From NCBI RefSeq assembly GCF_001940225.2, contig NZ_CP135164.1, forward strand, positions 124,001 to 188,000: DNA of 64,000 nucleotides, written 5' to 3'. A model generated the notes under the pieces. That model saw only the letters and a list, made by a program, of their open reading frames with translations, was not told the origin of the DNA and searched no databases. Both the position numbers and the translations under genes were made by a program. The DNA comes from Roseburia sp. 499 (GTDB lineage: Bacteria; Bacillota; Clostridia; Lachnospirales; Lachnospiraceae). Shown here piece after piece: positions 16,318 to 25,701 of this stretch (positions are counted from its first letter, which is position 1; each line of letters opens with the position of its first letter).

Positions 16318-19300
16318 ATGAAAAAAAATACTTTGAAGAACAAACAGATTATCAGAGCAATGGCAATCGGTATTTCAGCAGTAATGGCAACTTCATCTAT
16401 GACTGCAATGGCAGCAGAGCCGGATGCACTTCCTGTTCCGGATGGAGACGATAATACTACTGCGAACCAGCCTACAGCAGTGGATGAAGCACAGCAGGCA
16501 GTTACAGATGCAACAAATGCATCTGAGGAAACCGATGCAGCTGTGGAAGAAGTAAAAGAAGCAGCGGCAGAAGTTAAGACAGAAGAGGAAAATGACTTAA
16601 ACGAAGCGATTGAAACGATAGAGAACATCGAGACTGGAGATGCAACAAATGCTGTTAAGTCAGCTGGTGATGAACTTGATAAGGCAGAGCAGGCAGATGC
16701 AGATGCAACAAATGCATTGGAGAATGCAAATGTTGCTGCCGGAGAGACTGCGTCCATCGCTGCCGGAGTTGTAAGTACTGAAAATGAAGCAAACGAAAAG
16801 ATTGATTCCCAGCTTGATCAGATGAAAAACGCTGACACGGTGGAAGAAGCTGAATCAGCTTATGAGGATGCGAAGAAGACAGCAGAAGACGCACAGACGG
16901 CTTACGACGAAGCTAAGGCAGCATATGATGAAAAGAAGGCAGCTTACGATCAGGCAGTGATTGACCTTGCAACAGCTAAGAGTGAGTATGAAGCGGCAGT
17001 GAAAAATGCTTCCGAGGATGCAGTGGTAGCAAAAGAGAAATTGGAGGTAGCAGAGGCAGCAGCAGCTACGTTGAAAGAGGAAGCAAATAAAGCAGCAGAA
17101 GCTATGGCAAATGAAGCAGCAATTCAAATTGCACAGCTGGAAGAAGCAAGAGCAGAGGACACTACAACACAATGGCGTCGTTTGGATGAACTTTTTGAAG
17201 CAATCATCAGAAATTATTATGTTCCAACAAAGTTAAATGGTACTGTTACTTCTTATAAAGGATATTGGGATAAAAATGATGCATACAATTATTTTACAGT
17301 AAAGTACAAAACAGAGTCCGGAGAGGAAAAAACGGTTATTCTGAATTACATGCTGTCCAATAGCCATGATGGATTAGTAATTTTTGAAAAAGTATGGAAT
17401 GAAAATGAAGTGCTTTTAAAGGATGCGGAAGCAGAAAAGTATGTGGGCAAGGATGCGGAAGGAAATGAAATCTCTTATTCTACAGAAGAGCTTGCACAGG
17501 CAGTAGAAGCAGGTACCGTTGTTGAGTTAACAGATAAAGAAGGTAATAAAACATATGTGGTAAAGAATGGGGAAGGAACTACCGAATCTGCCGGAGCAGC
17601 ACTTGGAACAACAACATCCGGAAATACTACAACGGTGAAAGAAGCTGTAGAAGGAACACAAAAAGAAAACTATGCATTGGATGAGAATGGCGACTTGGTT
17701 AAGACCGTAACCCAGGATGTAACAACTGTTACTTATACCGGCAAGTCTCTTACAGGGGAAGGCTACGAAAGTAAAGAAGCAGCAGAGGCTGCTGCTGAAA
17801 AGGCGTTAACAGATGCAGAAAAAGCTTTAGCAGATGGTACAGAAATAGTAGACACAGATGTAAATGTTACTGAAAACACCGAGTACACCGGAACAGCTAC
17901 TTATGTGAGTGCATTTACAAGAACCATTGATGTAAATGAAAATGTAGGTACTATGAGTGGTAAAAACGGAGCCACTAGTGAAGTGAAAAAAGACGTTGTT
18001 AATGACGAGGCGGATAAATTGTGGGATAAGGGATATTACCTACTGGAAACGTCAGCATCGTTGACTGCGGATAAAACTTTGGATTTGGGAAAATATGAGA
18101 GATATGATGTAACCGGACAAATCACCCTGACCTATGCAAAGTATACAACAAGTAAAGTACAATATAGTATGTGGGATGACATTAAAGATCTATTCACGGG
18201 CAATAAGACAAAGAAAGCACTTGAGGCGGCCTTTAAAGCAAAGGTTGAAGCGGAAGGTGGAATCTTTATTATGTTGGATGAAATTGACTGGAGTGCCAAA
18301 ACAGCAACATGCTATTATATACCTGGACAAAAGGTGGAGGCAGCCGGAACCTATGCAACAGCGAAAGAAGCAAAGGAAGCAGCAGAAAAAGCAGCTGGTT
18401 CTAATGCATACAAGGTAAAGACTTCTGTTTCCAGTGAAACGACCTATGAGTATACTGCTGATTATCAGGAAAAGACCACTACAACAGAAGAAGATGTAGT
18501 GATGAGTACAACCACATGGAAAGATGCAGATGACTTGGATTATGTGGCAGCTACCGAAGCTGAGTATGAAGGCAGATGGGTAAATGATAATTACTATAAC
18601 GGCAACATTGAACTGGATGAGTACGGGGATGAAGATTTCCGCAACTACATTGAGGATGCACAAACGAAGATAGGAAACTATGAAGATTTAGTTAAAAAAG
18701 CAGAAGCAGCAGAAAAAGCAGCTCAGGATGCCAATGAGGAAGTGGCTAAATTACAGGAAAAGATAAAAGACTTGAAGGAAAATATGGATTCTGCTGAAGA
18801 TGCTGCTCTCCTAAGTGCATTACAGACACAGTTGGAGAATGCGGAAATAAACAAAAAAGATGCAGAGGATACTTTAGAAGAGATTATACAGAAGATTTCT
18901 GACGCAGAGGATGACTACGAAGAAGTTGTAGAGAAACTGACTCCGTCTGAAACACCTTCTGATGAACCGGGAGCAGGAACCGGAACTGAACCGGGAACTG
19001 GAACTGAACCGGGAACTGGAACTGAACCGGGAACTGGAACTGGAACTGGAACTGAACCGGGAGCAGGAACCGGAGCTGGAGCAGGAACCGGAACTGGAGC
19101 AGGAACCGGAGCTGGAGTTACAACAACTGGTGGAACTGTTGCAGTTGCAGATGCTGGTGTACCTCTTGCAGCAACACCACGTCAAACGGCTAACGGTGGC
19201 GTGATTGCAGCACAGGCAGATAATGCTGGTGCAGAAGAGGAAGGAAATCAGGAAGATACTGAAGAAATTCGTACGATTGAAGAGGAAGATACTGCTCTTG

Positions 19301-19485
19301 CTGATAAACCGGAAATAAAAACAATCGAAGATGAAGAAACTGCTCTTGCAGCAACTCCGATTGGAGAAGAAAAGATATCCTGGTGGTGGTTACTTGTTAT
19401 TGCTTTGTTAGGAGCAACCGGATATGAAGCATACAGAAAATATCGCAAAAATAAAATGGCGAAAGAAGGAAATGCTAAATCATAA
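16318..19485 (+). CDS. Large coiled-coil cell-surface protein
   Basis: A 1055-residue secreted protein with a signal peptide (cleavage near SMTAMA-AEP). Residues about 45-285 are Ala/Glu/Lys/Asp-rich heptads typical of long coiled coils. A middle part of mixed beta character (about 290-760) includes repeats around EKADKALADGTE-like motifs and many Thr-Val-Thr strands. Another coiled coil (about 790-880) leads to a Pro/Gly/Thr linker of short tandem repeats. The C-terminus has a membrane helix, ISWWWLLVIALLGATGYEAY, and a basic tail. No LPXTG motif is present; two copies of a TIEDEETALA-like motif precede the helix. It probably spans the wall as an adhesin or stalk. The start has GGAG upstream; a GTG at 16297 is less likely. 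Confidence 0.85.
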   Translation: MKKNTLKNKQIIRAMAIGISAVMATSSMTAMAAEPDALPVPDGDDNTTANQPTAVDEAQQAVTDATNASEETDAAVEEVKEAAAEVKTEEENDLNEAIETIENIETGDATNAVKSAGDELDKAEQADADATNALENANVAAGETASIAAGVVSTENEANEKIDSQLDQMKNADTVEEAESAYEDAKKTAEDAQTAYDEAKAAYDEKKAAYDQAVIDLATAKSEYEAAVKNASEDAVVAKEKLEVAEAAAATLKEEANKAAEAMANEAAIQIAQLEEARAEDTTTQWRRLDELFEAIIRNYYVPTKLNGTVTSYKGYWDKNDAYNYFTVKYKTESGEEKTVILNYMLSNSHDGLVIFEKVWNENEVLLKDAEAEKYVGKDAEGNEISYSTEELAQAVEAGTVVELTDKEGNKTYVVKNGEGTTESAGAALGTTTSGNTTTVKEAVEGTQKENYALDENGDLVKTVTQDVTTVTYTGKSLTGEGYESKEAAEAAAEKALTDAEKALADGTEIVDTDVNVTENTEYTGTATYVSAFTRTIDVNENVGTMSGKNGATSEVKKDVVNDEADKLWDKGYYLLETSASLTADKTLDLGKYERYDVTGQITLTYAKYTTSKVQYSMWDDIKDLFTGNKTKKALEAAFKAKVEAEGGIFIMLDEIDWSAKTATCYYIPGQKVEAAGTYATAKEAKEAAEKAAGSNAYKVKTSVSSETTYEYTADYQEKTTTTEEDVVMSTTTWKDADDLDYVAATEAEYEGRWVNDNYYNGNIELDEYGDEDFRNYIEDAQTKIGNYEDLVKKAEAAEKAAQDANEEVAKLQEKIKDLKENMDSAEDAALLSALQTQLENAEINKKDAEDTLEEIIQKISDAEDDYEEVVEKLTPSETPSDEPGAGTGTEPGTGTEPGTGTEPGTGTGTGTEPGAGTGAGAGTGTGAGTGAGVTTTGGTVAVADAGVPLAATPRQTANGGVIAAQADNAGAEEEGNQEDTEEIRTIEEEDTALADKPEIKTIEDEETALAATPIGEEKISWWWLLVIALLGATGYEAYRKYRKNKMAKEGNAKS
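18966..19117 (+). repeat. In-frame tandem repeat, Glu-Pro-Gly-Thr linker of the surface protein
   Basis: Imperfect tandem units based on 6-base GGAACT/GGAGCA and 18-base GAACCGGGAACTGGAACT blocks encode Glu-Pro-Gly-Thr-Gly-Thr and Gly-Ala-Gly-Thr runs. All units are multiples of three bases, so slippage would change linker length without breaking the frame. The linker probably carries the protein through the peptidoglycan. Confidence 0.9.
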
Positions 19486-19516
19486 GATTTAGAGTTAAAC
19501 AAATGAAAAGAATATA

Positions 19517-19552
19517 AAATAAGCTGCTACATTTCTGTGGCAGCTTATTTTA
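19517..19552. terminator. Bidirectional intrinsic terminator
   Basis: AAATAAGCTGC and GCAGCTTATTT form an 11-bp perfect stem with A/T runs on both sides. It separates the surface protein gene from the convergent lipoprotein gene. Confidence 0.88.
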
Positions 19553-19576
19553 TATCATGGTTTCAGTTTTTTGAAG

Positions 19577-20056
19577 TTATTCTACAGTGACTTCTATATT
19601 TTCTACATTGCCGCTTCCGGTAAGAACTAGTGTAGCGCGACTTGTCACGCCTACGATATTTGAGTTGCCTTCGAGACATAGTTCGCCGTTTTTGTTGTAC
19701 AGTGCCCATTGAAAAGTTTCTGTATCGACTGGCCAGTTGGTATCGATAGAAAGCATTTCTTGGTCAGCAATGCTTTCCATATTAATTTGTTCTCCAGTGG
19801 CTGGGTCGATTACAGAAAAAGTACCGATTTCCACGCCACACATGTTTACGACTTGTATGGTAATAGGTATGGTTTCGGTCATAGTTTCGTCGGTAGGGGA
19901 CTGCAAGTCTGCTGTTTTGCTTTTGTCTGTTTCTTCTTGCAATGTGGTGTTCTTTACAGAAGAAGTATTGTTTGTTGCGTTGTTGCAGCTTGTTAGCAGA
20001 CAAAGGGATAAAAGTGTTCCGGTAAATAAGGAATAAACAAGGGATTTCTTTTTCAT
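19577..20056 (-). CDS. Small lipoprotein, unknown function
   Basis: A 159-residue predicted lipoprotein with a lipobox LTSC (Cys24) after a hydrophobic signal peptide (SLFTGTLLSLCL). After a Ser/Thr/Asn linker, the domain from about residue 62 (TIPITIQVVNMCGVEIGTFSV) to the end is beta-rich with no family I recognise. It should be modified by Lgt. It converges on the large surface protein gene and shares its terminator, and its promoter region lies next to the repeat block at 20.15 kb. Confidence 0.8.
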   Translation of the reverse strand: MKKKSLVYSLFTGTLLSLCLLTSCNNATNNTSSVKNTTLQEETDKSKTADLQSPTDETMTETIPITIQVVNMCGVEIGTFSVIDPATGEQINMESIADQEMLSIDTNWPVDTETFQWALYNKNGELCLEGNSNIVGVTSRATLVLTGSGNVENIEVTVE

Positions 20057-20149
20057 AATATGCTCCGTTTCGTTTTTTTATTATTATAACATATTAGAGA
20101 GGTTTCTTCATTAATAAATAGGAAAGAACAGATTTAATATAGAATTCAA

Positions 20150-20255
20150 ATTAAAATCTGGCCTCGTAGCCTTAGAAAAAAATATCACAGCTACAATACG
20201 CCGAGGTGCGAGACTCAGAACCTGTTGGTTCTTTGTTCGCGGGCTGTCGCCCAAC
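20150..20255 (+). repeat. Structured intergenic repeat, copy 1
   Basis: About 106 bases from ATTAAAATCTGG to TGTCGCCCAAC, about 85 percent matched by copy 3. It contains a stem-loop AGAACC/GGTTCT, enclosed by GCGA/TCGC, and a second hairpin GGGC-TGTC-GCCC. Open frames across the block have no gene-like features. Confidence 0.75.
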
Positions 20256-20340
20256 TCAGAAGAGAGCTAATATCCATCGGCTCAAAGTCCAGCGCGAGAT
20301 TCGAAATGCTACGCATTCCTCATTCGCGGGCTGTCGCCCA
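20256..20340 (+). repeat. Structured intergenic repeat, copy 2 (divergent)
   Basis: It lacks the left part of the element but keeps GCGAGA, a stem-loop with a different stem (AATGC/GCATT, in place of AGAACC/GGTTCT), and the identical end TTCGCGGGCTGTCGCCCAA. Stem sequence changes while pairing is kept. Confidence 0.65.
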
Positions 20341-20449
20341 ATTAAAATCTGGTCTCATAGCCTTAGAAAAATAAATTTTTCACGGCTACAGTACGCCGAG
20401 GTGCGAGACTCAGAACCTGCGGTTCTTCGTTCGCGGGCTGTCGCCCAAC
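20341..20449 (+). repeat. Structured intergenic repeat, copy 3
   Basis: Closely matches copy 1 over its whole length. The main stem AGAACC/GGTTCT is the same but its loop is TGC in place of TGTT. It ends with the common GGGC-TGTC-GCCC hairpin. Confidence 0.75.
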
Positions 20450-20460
20450 CCAAAAACAAG

Positions 20461-20500
20461 GACATATTCTTCAGAAAGCAAGCTTTCTTCTTTATATGTC
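20461..20500 (+). other. Long imperfect hairpin before the ribosomal promoter
   Basis: GACATAT and ATATGTC, with AGAAAGC/GCTTTCT inside, form a near-continuous inverted repeat of about 40 bases. No T-run follows closely, so it is probably not a simple terminator. It may be the end of the repeat block. Confidence 0.5.
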
Positions 20501-20573
20501 CTCGCTTTTGGCCTCGGCTTGTAGCTTGTACGTAAAAAAGTACAATTTTTTTTTGGAAGTTGAAAAAAAGTGC

Positions 20574-20602
20574 TTGCAATGCGGGTGTTTTTACTATATA
20601 CT
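20574..20602 (+). promoter_or_regulatory. Sigma-A promoter of the S10 ribosomal operon
   Basis: TTGCAA (20574-20579), a 17-bp spacer and TATACT (20597-20602). It is the only good promoter in the 230 bases before rpsJ, and transcription would start near 20609. Confidence 0.75.
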
Positions 20603-20608
20603 AATACG

Positions 20609-20831
20609 TGCTGTGGCATTGATAGCGTTGAAGCGTGAGGTTGCTGCCGACAGGCAGGTTTTCCGTGGAGCGAATGTCAAGTTAGGAAACTGGCGACAAG
20701 TCACTGTATCACAATCAAGATGTCTACAATAAGTAGAAACAACGTGTGTAAAGCTTATGACACACACGGAGAAGTGTACAGTCACCGCTTGTCGTACTGA
20801 AGTAAAGTGCGAAAAGGAGGCGACTTTTTTT
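20609..20831 (+). ncRNA. Candidate structured leader RNA of the S10 operon
   Basis: About 220 untranslated bases with nested pairing: CGACAAG (20694-20700)/CTTGTCG (20788-20794), ACTGTA (20703-20708)/TACAGT (20777-20782), and an inner hairpin CGTGTGT (20743-20749)/ACACACG (20762-20768). A separate hairpin CTGCC-GACA-GGCAG lies near 20644. Ribosomal operon leaders usually bind an encoded ribosomal protein for feedback control (L4 in enteric bacteria); which protein would bind here is unknown. Confidence 0.6.
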
Positions 20832-21149
20832 ATGGCAAGTCAAGTAATGAGAATCACACTGAAGGCTTATGACCATCAGTTAGTGGACGCATCTGCTAAG
20901 AAAATCATCGAAACTGTAAAGAAGAACGGATCACAGGTGAGCGGACCGGTACCTCTTCCGACTAAAAAGGAAGTAGTTACAATCTTAAGAGCGGTTCACA
21001 AATACAAAGATTCCAGAGAACAGTTCGAGCAGAGAACTCATAAGAGACTTATCGATATCATGACACCAACTCAGAAAACAGTTGATGCATTATCAAGATT
21101 AGAAATGCCAGCTGGTGTTTACATTGATATCAAAATGAAAAACAAATAA
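20832..21149 (+). CDS. rpsJ: 30S ribosomal protein S10
   Basis: A 105-residue protein that begins [20 protein letters not shown] and includes PVPLPTKKE and the conserved loop near EQRTHKR. S10 sits in the head of the small subunit and, as NusE, takes part in transcription antitermination. I chose the ATG at 20832, preceded by AAGGAGG, because the region upstream to 20757 belongs to the structured leader. It is the first gene of the ribosomal cluster. Confidence 0.97.
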   Translation: MASQVMRITLKAYDHQLVDASAKKIIETVKKNGSQVSGPVPLPTKKEVVTILRAVHKYKDSREQFEQRTHKRLIDIMTPTQKTVDALSRLEMPAGVYIDIKMKNK

Positions 21150-21293
21150 TTAAGGTAACAATCCTGAAGGGTTTAATATAGAAGTTTTGCGTACCTCGCA
21201 GCCACTTATATTGACTGTTCTAGGATGAACGGTTCCGCTACCCCAGAGATGGGCATGAAGCGTTCCGCTGTAGAGAAAACAGGAGGTAAAGAA
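21150..21293 (+). other. Structured gap between rpsJ and rplC
   Basis: This 144-base gap is unusually long for the operon. It holds a hairpin AATATA-(GA)AGT/ACTTATATT enclosing TGCG/CGCA (about 21175-21212), then GTTC/GAAC, then CTAC/GTAG enclosing CCC/GGG. The word GTTCCGCT occurs twice (near 21231 and 21261). It may be a leader or processing site; no function can be given. Confidence 0.45.
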
Positions 21294-21977
21294 ATGAAGA
21301 AAGCGATTTTAGCAACAAAGGTCGGAATGACCCAGATCTTCAATGCAGACGGTGTTTTAGTACCGGTTACTGTATTACAGGCTGGTCCATGTGTTGTAAC
21401 ACAGATTAAGACTGTTGAAAACGATGGATACAGTGCAGTTCAGGTTGGTTTTGCTGACAAGAAAGACAAAGTTGTCAACAAAGATGCTAACGGAAAGAAA
21501 GAAATCAGAAACAGACATGGTGTTACAAAGGCTGAAAAAGGACATTTTGAAAAAGCCGGCGTATCCAGCAAGAGATTTGTAAGAGAGTTTAGATTTGAAA
21601 ACGCTGCTGATTACAATTTAGCAGACGAAATCAAAGCAGACATCTTTGCAGAAGGCGATAAGATTGACGCAACTGCAATTTCCAAAGGTAAAGGATTCCA
21701 GGGTGCTATTAAGAGACACGGTCAGCACAGAGGACCTATGGCTCATGGTTCTAAATTCCATCGTCATCAGGGTTCAAATGGTGCATGTTCCAGCCCAAGT
21801 AAAGTGTTCAAGGGAAAAGGAATGCCAGGTCACATGGGTTCTGTAAAAGTTACAGTTCAGAATCTGGAAGTTGTCAGAGTAGACGCTGAGAACAATCTGC
21901 TTTTAGTAAAAGGTGCCGTACCAGGACCTAAGAAATCTTTAGTAACTATTAAAGAGACAGTAAAAGCAGCAAAATAG
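21294..21977 (+). CDS. rplC: 50S ribosomal protein L3
   Basis: A 227-residue protein starting [15 protein letters not shown], with the family block [21 protein letters not shown] and the conserved GSKFHR and MPGHMG segments. L3 is one of the earliest assembly proteins and reaches toward the peptidyl transferase centre. The start at 21294 is set by AGGAGG upstream; 23 codons of open frame before it have no conserved sequence. Confidence 0.97.
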   Translation: MKKAILATKVGMTQIFNADGVLVPVTVLQAGPCVVTQIKTVENDGYSAVQVGFADKKDKVVNKDANGKKEIRNRHGVTKAEKGHFEKAGVSSKRFVREFRFENAADYNLADEIKADIFAEGDKIDATAISKGKGFQGAIKRHGQHRGPMAHGSKFHRHQGSNGACSSPSKVFKGKGMPGHMGSVKVTVQNLEVVRVDAENNLLLVKGAVPGPKKSLVTIKETVKAAK

Positions 21978-22005
21978 TGCTTGATAGGAAAGGAGGAACT
22001 AAACG

Positions 22006-22626
22006 ATGGCTAACGTAGCTATTTATAATATGGAAGGCAAAGAAGTAGGCAGCCTTGAGCTCAACGATGCAGTATTCGGTGTTGAAATCAACGAACACTT
22101 AGTACACATGGCAGTAGTTCAGCAGCTCGCAAATAACCGTCAGGGAACACAGAAAGCAAAGACACGTTCTGAAGTTCGTGGTGGCGGAAGAAAACCATGG
22201 AGACAAAAAGGAACCGGTCATGCAAGACAGGGATCTATCAGAGCTCCGCAGTGGACTGGCGGTGGTGTTGTATTCGCTCCAGTACCAAGAGATTACTCCT
22301 TCAAGTTAAACAAGAAGGAAAAGAGAGCAGCTCTTAAATCTGTATTAACATCCAAAGTAAACGACAGCAAGTTCATCGTTGTTGACGAATTAAAGCTGGA
22401 TGAAGTAAAGACAAAGAAATTCCAGGAAGTTTTAAACAACCTGAAAGTAAACAAAGCTCTTGTAGTTTTGAATGAAAATGATCAGAATGTAGTATTATCT
22501 GCAAGAAATATTCCGGCAGTAAAGACTGCACTGACAAATACAATCAACGTATATGATATCTTAAAATACGACACCGTAGTAGTAACCAAGGATGCCGTAG
22601 CAACTATCGAGGAGGTGTATGCATAA
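22006..22626 (+). CDS. rplD: 50S ribosomal protein L4
   Basis: A 206-residue protein with the conserved extended loop ([20 protein letters not shown]) that lines the exit tunnel. In enteric bacteria L4 also represses its own S10 operon; that would be a natural test for the leader before rpsJ. An AAAGGAGG site precedes the start. The stop TAA shares one base with the rplW start, so translation is coupled. Confidence 0.97.
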   Translation: MANVAIYNMEGKEVGSLELNDAVFGVEINEHLVHMAVVQQLANNRQGTQKAKTRSEVRGGGRKPWRQKGTGHARQGSIRAPQWTGGGVVFAPVPRDYSFKLNKKEKRAALKSVLTSKVNDSKFIVVDELKLDEVKTKKFQEVLNNLKVNKALVVLNENDQNVVLSARNIPAVKTALTNTINVYDILKYDTVVVTKDAVATIEEVYA

Positions 22627-22925
22627 TGGCAAACGTACAATATTATGACGTAATCCTCAAACCGGTTATCACAGAAAAGAGTATGAACGCTATGGGCGAA
22701 AAGAAATACACATTTCTGGTACATCCGGAAGCAAACAAGACTATGATTAAAGAAGCTGTTGAAAAAATGTTCGAAGGAACAAAGGTTGCAAGTGTAAACA
22801 CTATGAACATCGACGGCAAAAAGAAAAGAAGAGGTATGGTAGTTGGTAAGACTGCTAAGACCAAGAAAGCAATCGTTCAGTTAACAGAGGATAGCAAGGA
22901 TATTGAAATCTTCGCAGGACTGTAA
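22626..22925 (+). CDS. rplW: 50S ribosomal protein L23
   Basis: A 99-residue protein, starting with [19 protein letters not shown], with the conserved block [21 protein letters not shown]23 lies at the tunnel exit and docks trigger factor and SRP. It overlaps the L4 stop by one base. A 115-base gap follows, longer than usual. Confidence 0.97.
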   Translation: MANVQYYDVILKPVITEKSMNAMGEKKYTFLVHPEANKTMIKEAVEKMFEGTKVASVNTMNIDGKKKRRGMVVGKTAKTKKAIVQLTEDSKDIEIFAGL

Positions 22926-23040
22926 GAGATTGGAACTTAGGCACAGTAAAGTGCGATAATAAACTTAACCAGAATCGAAGCGCCCTTCGGGCATACCTAA
23001 ATGCCAAAAAGCAGGCGCGAGCAATGAAAGGAGAAACATC
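22926..23040 (+). other. Gap with alternative hairpins before rplB
   Basis: Two pairings share bases: GCCC-TTC-GGGC (about 22982-22992) and GGCA-TACCTAAA-TGCC (about 22989-23004). They cannot form together, so the gap could switch between two folds. No T-run terminator is present. Role unknown. Confidence 0.4.
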
Positions 23041-23886
23041 ATGGGAATTAAGACATATAACCCATATACACCTTCCAGAAGAAATATGACCGGTTCTGAT
23101 TTTTCTGAAATTACAAAGACTACTCCAGAGAAGTCCTTAGTGGTTTCTTTACAGAAAAATGCTGGTCGTAACAATCAGGGTAAAATTACTGTTAGACATC
23201 GCGGTGGCGGTTCTAGAAGAAAATATAGAATTATCGATTTCAAGAGAAATAAGAAAGATGGTATTCCGGCAACTGTAATCGGAATCGAGTACGATCCGAA
23301 CAGAACAGCTAACATCGCTTTAATCTGCTATGCAGACGGTGAAAAGGCATACATCTTGGCTCCAGAAGGATTAACAGACGGAATGACCGTTATGAGTGGA
23401 GCAGAAGCAGAAGTAAGAGTAGGAAACTGTTTGCCATTAGAAAATATTCCAGTTGGTACTCAGGTACACAACATTGAATTATATCCTGGAAAAGGCGGAC
23501 AGTTAGTTCGTTCAGCAGGAAACAGCGCACAGTTAATGGCTAAGGAAGGTAAATATGCAACATTAAGATTACCATCCGGTGAAATGAGAATGGTGCCAAT
23601 TATCTGTAGAGCAACCGTTGGTGTTGTTGGTAACACAGATCATAACCTTGTTAAGATTGGTAAAGCAGGACGTAAGCGTCATATGGGTATCCGTCCAACA
23701 GTACGTGGTTCTGTTATGAACCCGAATGACCATCCACACGGTGGTGGAGAAGGTAAGACTGGAATCGGACGTCCAGGCCCATGTACACCTTGGGGTAAAC
23801 CTGCTCTTGGATTAAAGACAAGAAAGAAGAATAAATCATCTAACAAGCTTATCGTAAGAAGAAGAGACGGTAGAGCTCTGAAATAA
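23041..23886 (+). CDS. rplB: 50S ribosomal protein L2
   Basis: A 281-residue protein with the L2 signature near the C-terminus, [20 protein letters not shown]. The conserved histidine in the HPHGGGEG loop, important for peptidyl transfer, is present. Basic tail ending [17 protein letters not shown] precedes the ATG. rpsS follows after 13 bases. Confidence 0.97.
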   Translation: MGIKTYNPYTPSRRNMTGSDFSEITKTTPEKSLVVSLQKNAGRNNQGKITVRHRGGGSRRKYRIIDFKRNKKDGIPATVIGIEYDPNRTANIALICYADGEKAYILAPEGLTDGMTVMSGAEAEVRVGNCLPLENIPVGTQVHNIELYPGKGGQLVRSAGNSAQLMAKEGKYATLRLPSGEMRMVPIICRATVGVVGNTDHNLVKIGKAGRKRHMGIRPTVRGSVMNPNDHPHGGGEGKTGIGRPGPCTPWGKPALGLKTRKKNKSSNKLIVRRRDGRALK

Positions 23887-23899
23887 TAGGAGGTAAATT

Positions 23900-24181
23900 A
23901 TGGCTCGTTCACTGAAAAAAGGACCATTTGCTGATGCAAGTTTATTGAAAAAAGTAGACGCTATGAACGCAGCAGGCGACAAGAGTGTTATCAAGACATG
24001 GTCTCGCCGTTCTACTATTTTTCCACAGTTCGTTGGACATACAATCGCTGTTCATGACGGAAGAAAACATGTACCAGTATATGTAACCGAAGATATGGTT
24101 GGACATAAACTTGGTGAGTTCGTTACAACAAGAACTTACAGAGGACATGGAAAAGACGAAAAGAAATCAAAAGTTCGTTAA
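23900..24181 (+). CDS. rpsS: 30S ribosomal protein S19
   Basis: A 93-residue protein beginning [18 protein letters not shown], with the conserved [20 protein letters not shown] block. S19 binds 16S rRNA in the head together with S13. An AGGAGG site lies before the ATG. It follows rplB closely and precedes rplV by 29 bases. Confidence 0.97.
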   Translation: MARSLKKGPFADASLLKKVDAMNAAGDKSVIKTWSRRSTIFPQFVGHTIAVHDGRKHVPVYVTEDMVGHKLGEFVTTRTYRGHGKDEKKSKVR

Positions 24182-24210
24182 TCAAAAGAATTTGAAAGGA
24201 GGTTTCATCC

Positions 24211-24597
24211 ATGGCGAAAGGACATAGAAGTCAAATTAAGAGAGAAAGAAACGCACAGAAAGACACCAGACCTTCAGCAAAAGTATCTTATGCTAGAGTG
24301 TCAGTTCAGAAAGCTTGCTTCGTATTAGATGCAATCCGTGGAAAAGACGTGCAGACAGCACTGGCTATCCTGGCTTACAATCCAAGATACGCATCAAGCG
24401 TAATAGAAAAATTATTAAAGTCTGCAATCGCAAATGCAGAAAATAACAACGGAATGAATCCGGAAAACCTTTATGTAGCAGAGTGTTATGCAAACAAAGG
24501 ACCTACAATGAAGAGAGTTAGACCAAGAGCACAGGGTAGAGCTTATAGAATCGAAAAGAGAATGAGCCACATTACAATCGTGCTTGATGAAAGATAG
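24211..24597 (+). CDS. rplV: 50S ribosomal protein L22
   Basis: A 128-residue protein with the conserved region [20 protein letters not shown], part of the beta hairpin that narrows the exit tunnel and where macrolide resistance changes occur. No insertions or missing residues are seen there. AAAGGAGG precedes the ATG. rpsC starts 10 bases after the stop. Confidence 0.97.
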   Translation: MAKGHRSQIKRERNAQKDTRPSAKVSYARVSVQKACFVLDAIRGKDVQTALAILAYNPRYASSVIEKLLKSAIANAENNNGMNPENLYVAECYANKGPTMKRVRPRAQGRAYRIEKRMSHITIVLDER

Positions 24598-24607
24598 GAG
24601 GGCAATC

Positions 24608-25264
24608 ATGGGACAGAAAGTGAATCCTCATGGCTTAAGAGTCGGTGTAATCAAAGATTGGGACTCTAAGTGGTATGCGGAAGCAGATTTTGCAGACTTC
24701 TTAGTAGAAGACTACAATATTAGAACATATCTGAAAAAGAAATTATACGCAGCAGGCGTTTCTAAGATTGAAATTGAAAGAGCATCTGATCGCGTAAAAG
24801 TTATTCTTTACACAGCAAAGCCAGGTGTAGTAATTGGAAAAGGCGGAGCTGAAATTGAAAAAGTAAAAGCTGAACTTCAGAAGTTTACAGATAAGAAATT
24901 AGTTGTAGATATTAAGGAAGTAAAGAGACCAGACAAAGACGCTCAGTTAGTAGCTGAAAACATCGCTTTACAGTTAGAAAACCGTGTTTCCTTCCGTAGA
25001 GCAATGAAGTCTTGCATGGGAAGATGTATGAAGGCAGGAGCTCAGGGTATCAAAACATCCTGTTCCGGTCGTTTAGGTGGAGCTGATATGGCTCGTACCG
25101 AATTTTACTCTGAAGGAACTATTCCACTTCAGACATTAAGAGCAGATATCGATTATGGATTCGCTGAAGCAGATACAACCTACGGAAAAGTTGGTGTTAA
25201 GGTATGGATCTACAAAGGCGAGGTACTTCCAACAAAGGCAGCAAAGGAAGGGAGCGATAAATAA
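24608..25264 (+). CDS. rpsC: 30S ribosomal protein S3
   Basis: A 218-residue protein starting [20 protein letters not shown], with a KH domain ([17 protein letters not shown]). S3 helps form the mRNA entry site. The start is the ATG at 24608, preceded by GGAGGG; eight upstream codons in the same frame overlap rplV and are not conserved. The stop codon shares a base with rplP. Confidence 0.97.
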   Translation: MGQKVNPHGLRVGVIKDWDSKWYAEADFADFLVEDYNIRTYLKKKLYAAGVSKIEIERASDRVKVILYTAKPGVVIGKGGAEIEKVKAELQKFTDKKLVVDIKEVKRPDKDAQLVAENIALQLENRVSFRRAMKSCMGRCMKAGAQGIKTSCSGRLGGADMARTEFYSEGTIPLQTLRADIDYGFAEADTTYGKVGVKVWIYKGEVLPTKAAKEGSDK

Positions 25265-25701
25265 TGTTAATGCCAAAAAGAGTAAAACGTCGTAAACAGT
25301 TCCGTGGTTCCATGGCAGGTAAGGCGTTAAGAGGTAATAAAATTACAAATGGTGAATACGGTATCGTGGCTACAGAGCCATGCTGGATCAGATCTAATCA
25401 GATCGAAGCAGCCCGTATCGCAATGACACGTTATATCAAACGTGGTGGTAAAGTTTGGATTAAAATTTTCCCTGACAAACCAGTAACTGCAAAACCAGCT
25501 GAAACTCGTATGGGTTCCGGAAAAGGAACATTAGAATACTGGGTAGCTGTTGTTAAGCCAGGACGTGTTTTATTTGAAATCTCCGGAGTTCCGGAAGAAA
25601 CAGCTCGTGAAGCATTACGTCTTGCTACACACAAATTACCTTGTAAATGTAAAGTAGTTTCACGTGCAGACTTAGAAGGCGGTGAATCAAATGAAAACTA
25701 G
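25264..25701 (+). CDS. rplP: 50S ribosomal protein L16
   Basis: A 145-residue protein starting [20 protein letters not shown], with the conserved [20 protein letters not shown] block. L16 lies close to the A-site tRNA and is needed for peptidyl transferase organisation. It overlaps the rpsC stop by one base and runs 11 bases into rpmC. Confidence 0.97.
   Translation: MLMPKRVKRRKQFRGSMAGKALRGNKITNGEYGIVATEPCWIRSNQIEAARIAMTRYIKRGGKVWIKIFPDKPVTAKPAETRMGSGKGTLEYWVAVVKPGRVLFEISGVPEETAREALRLATHKLPCKCKVVSRADLEGGESNEN

Noticed and set aside
16275..16757. A 160-codon minus-strand frame
   Set aside because: Ala/Ser-rich antisense image of the coiled-coil coding region.
18966..19117. Possible CRISPR array
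   Set aside because: Units of 6-18 bases without spacers; it codes for a protein linker.
18874..19204. Two open frames over the surface protein linker, one on each strand
   Set aside because: They only mirror the low-complexity repeat of the real gene.
20206..20535. A 109-codon gene over the repeat block
   Set aside because: It spans the structured repeats, repeats its own text as the DNA does, and has no ribosome site.
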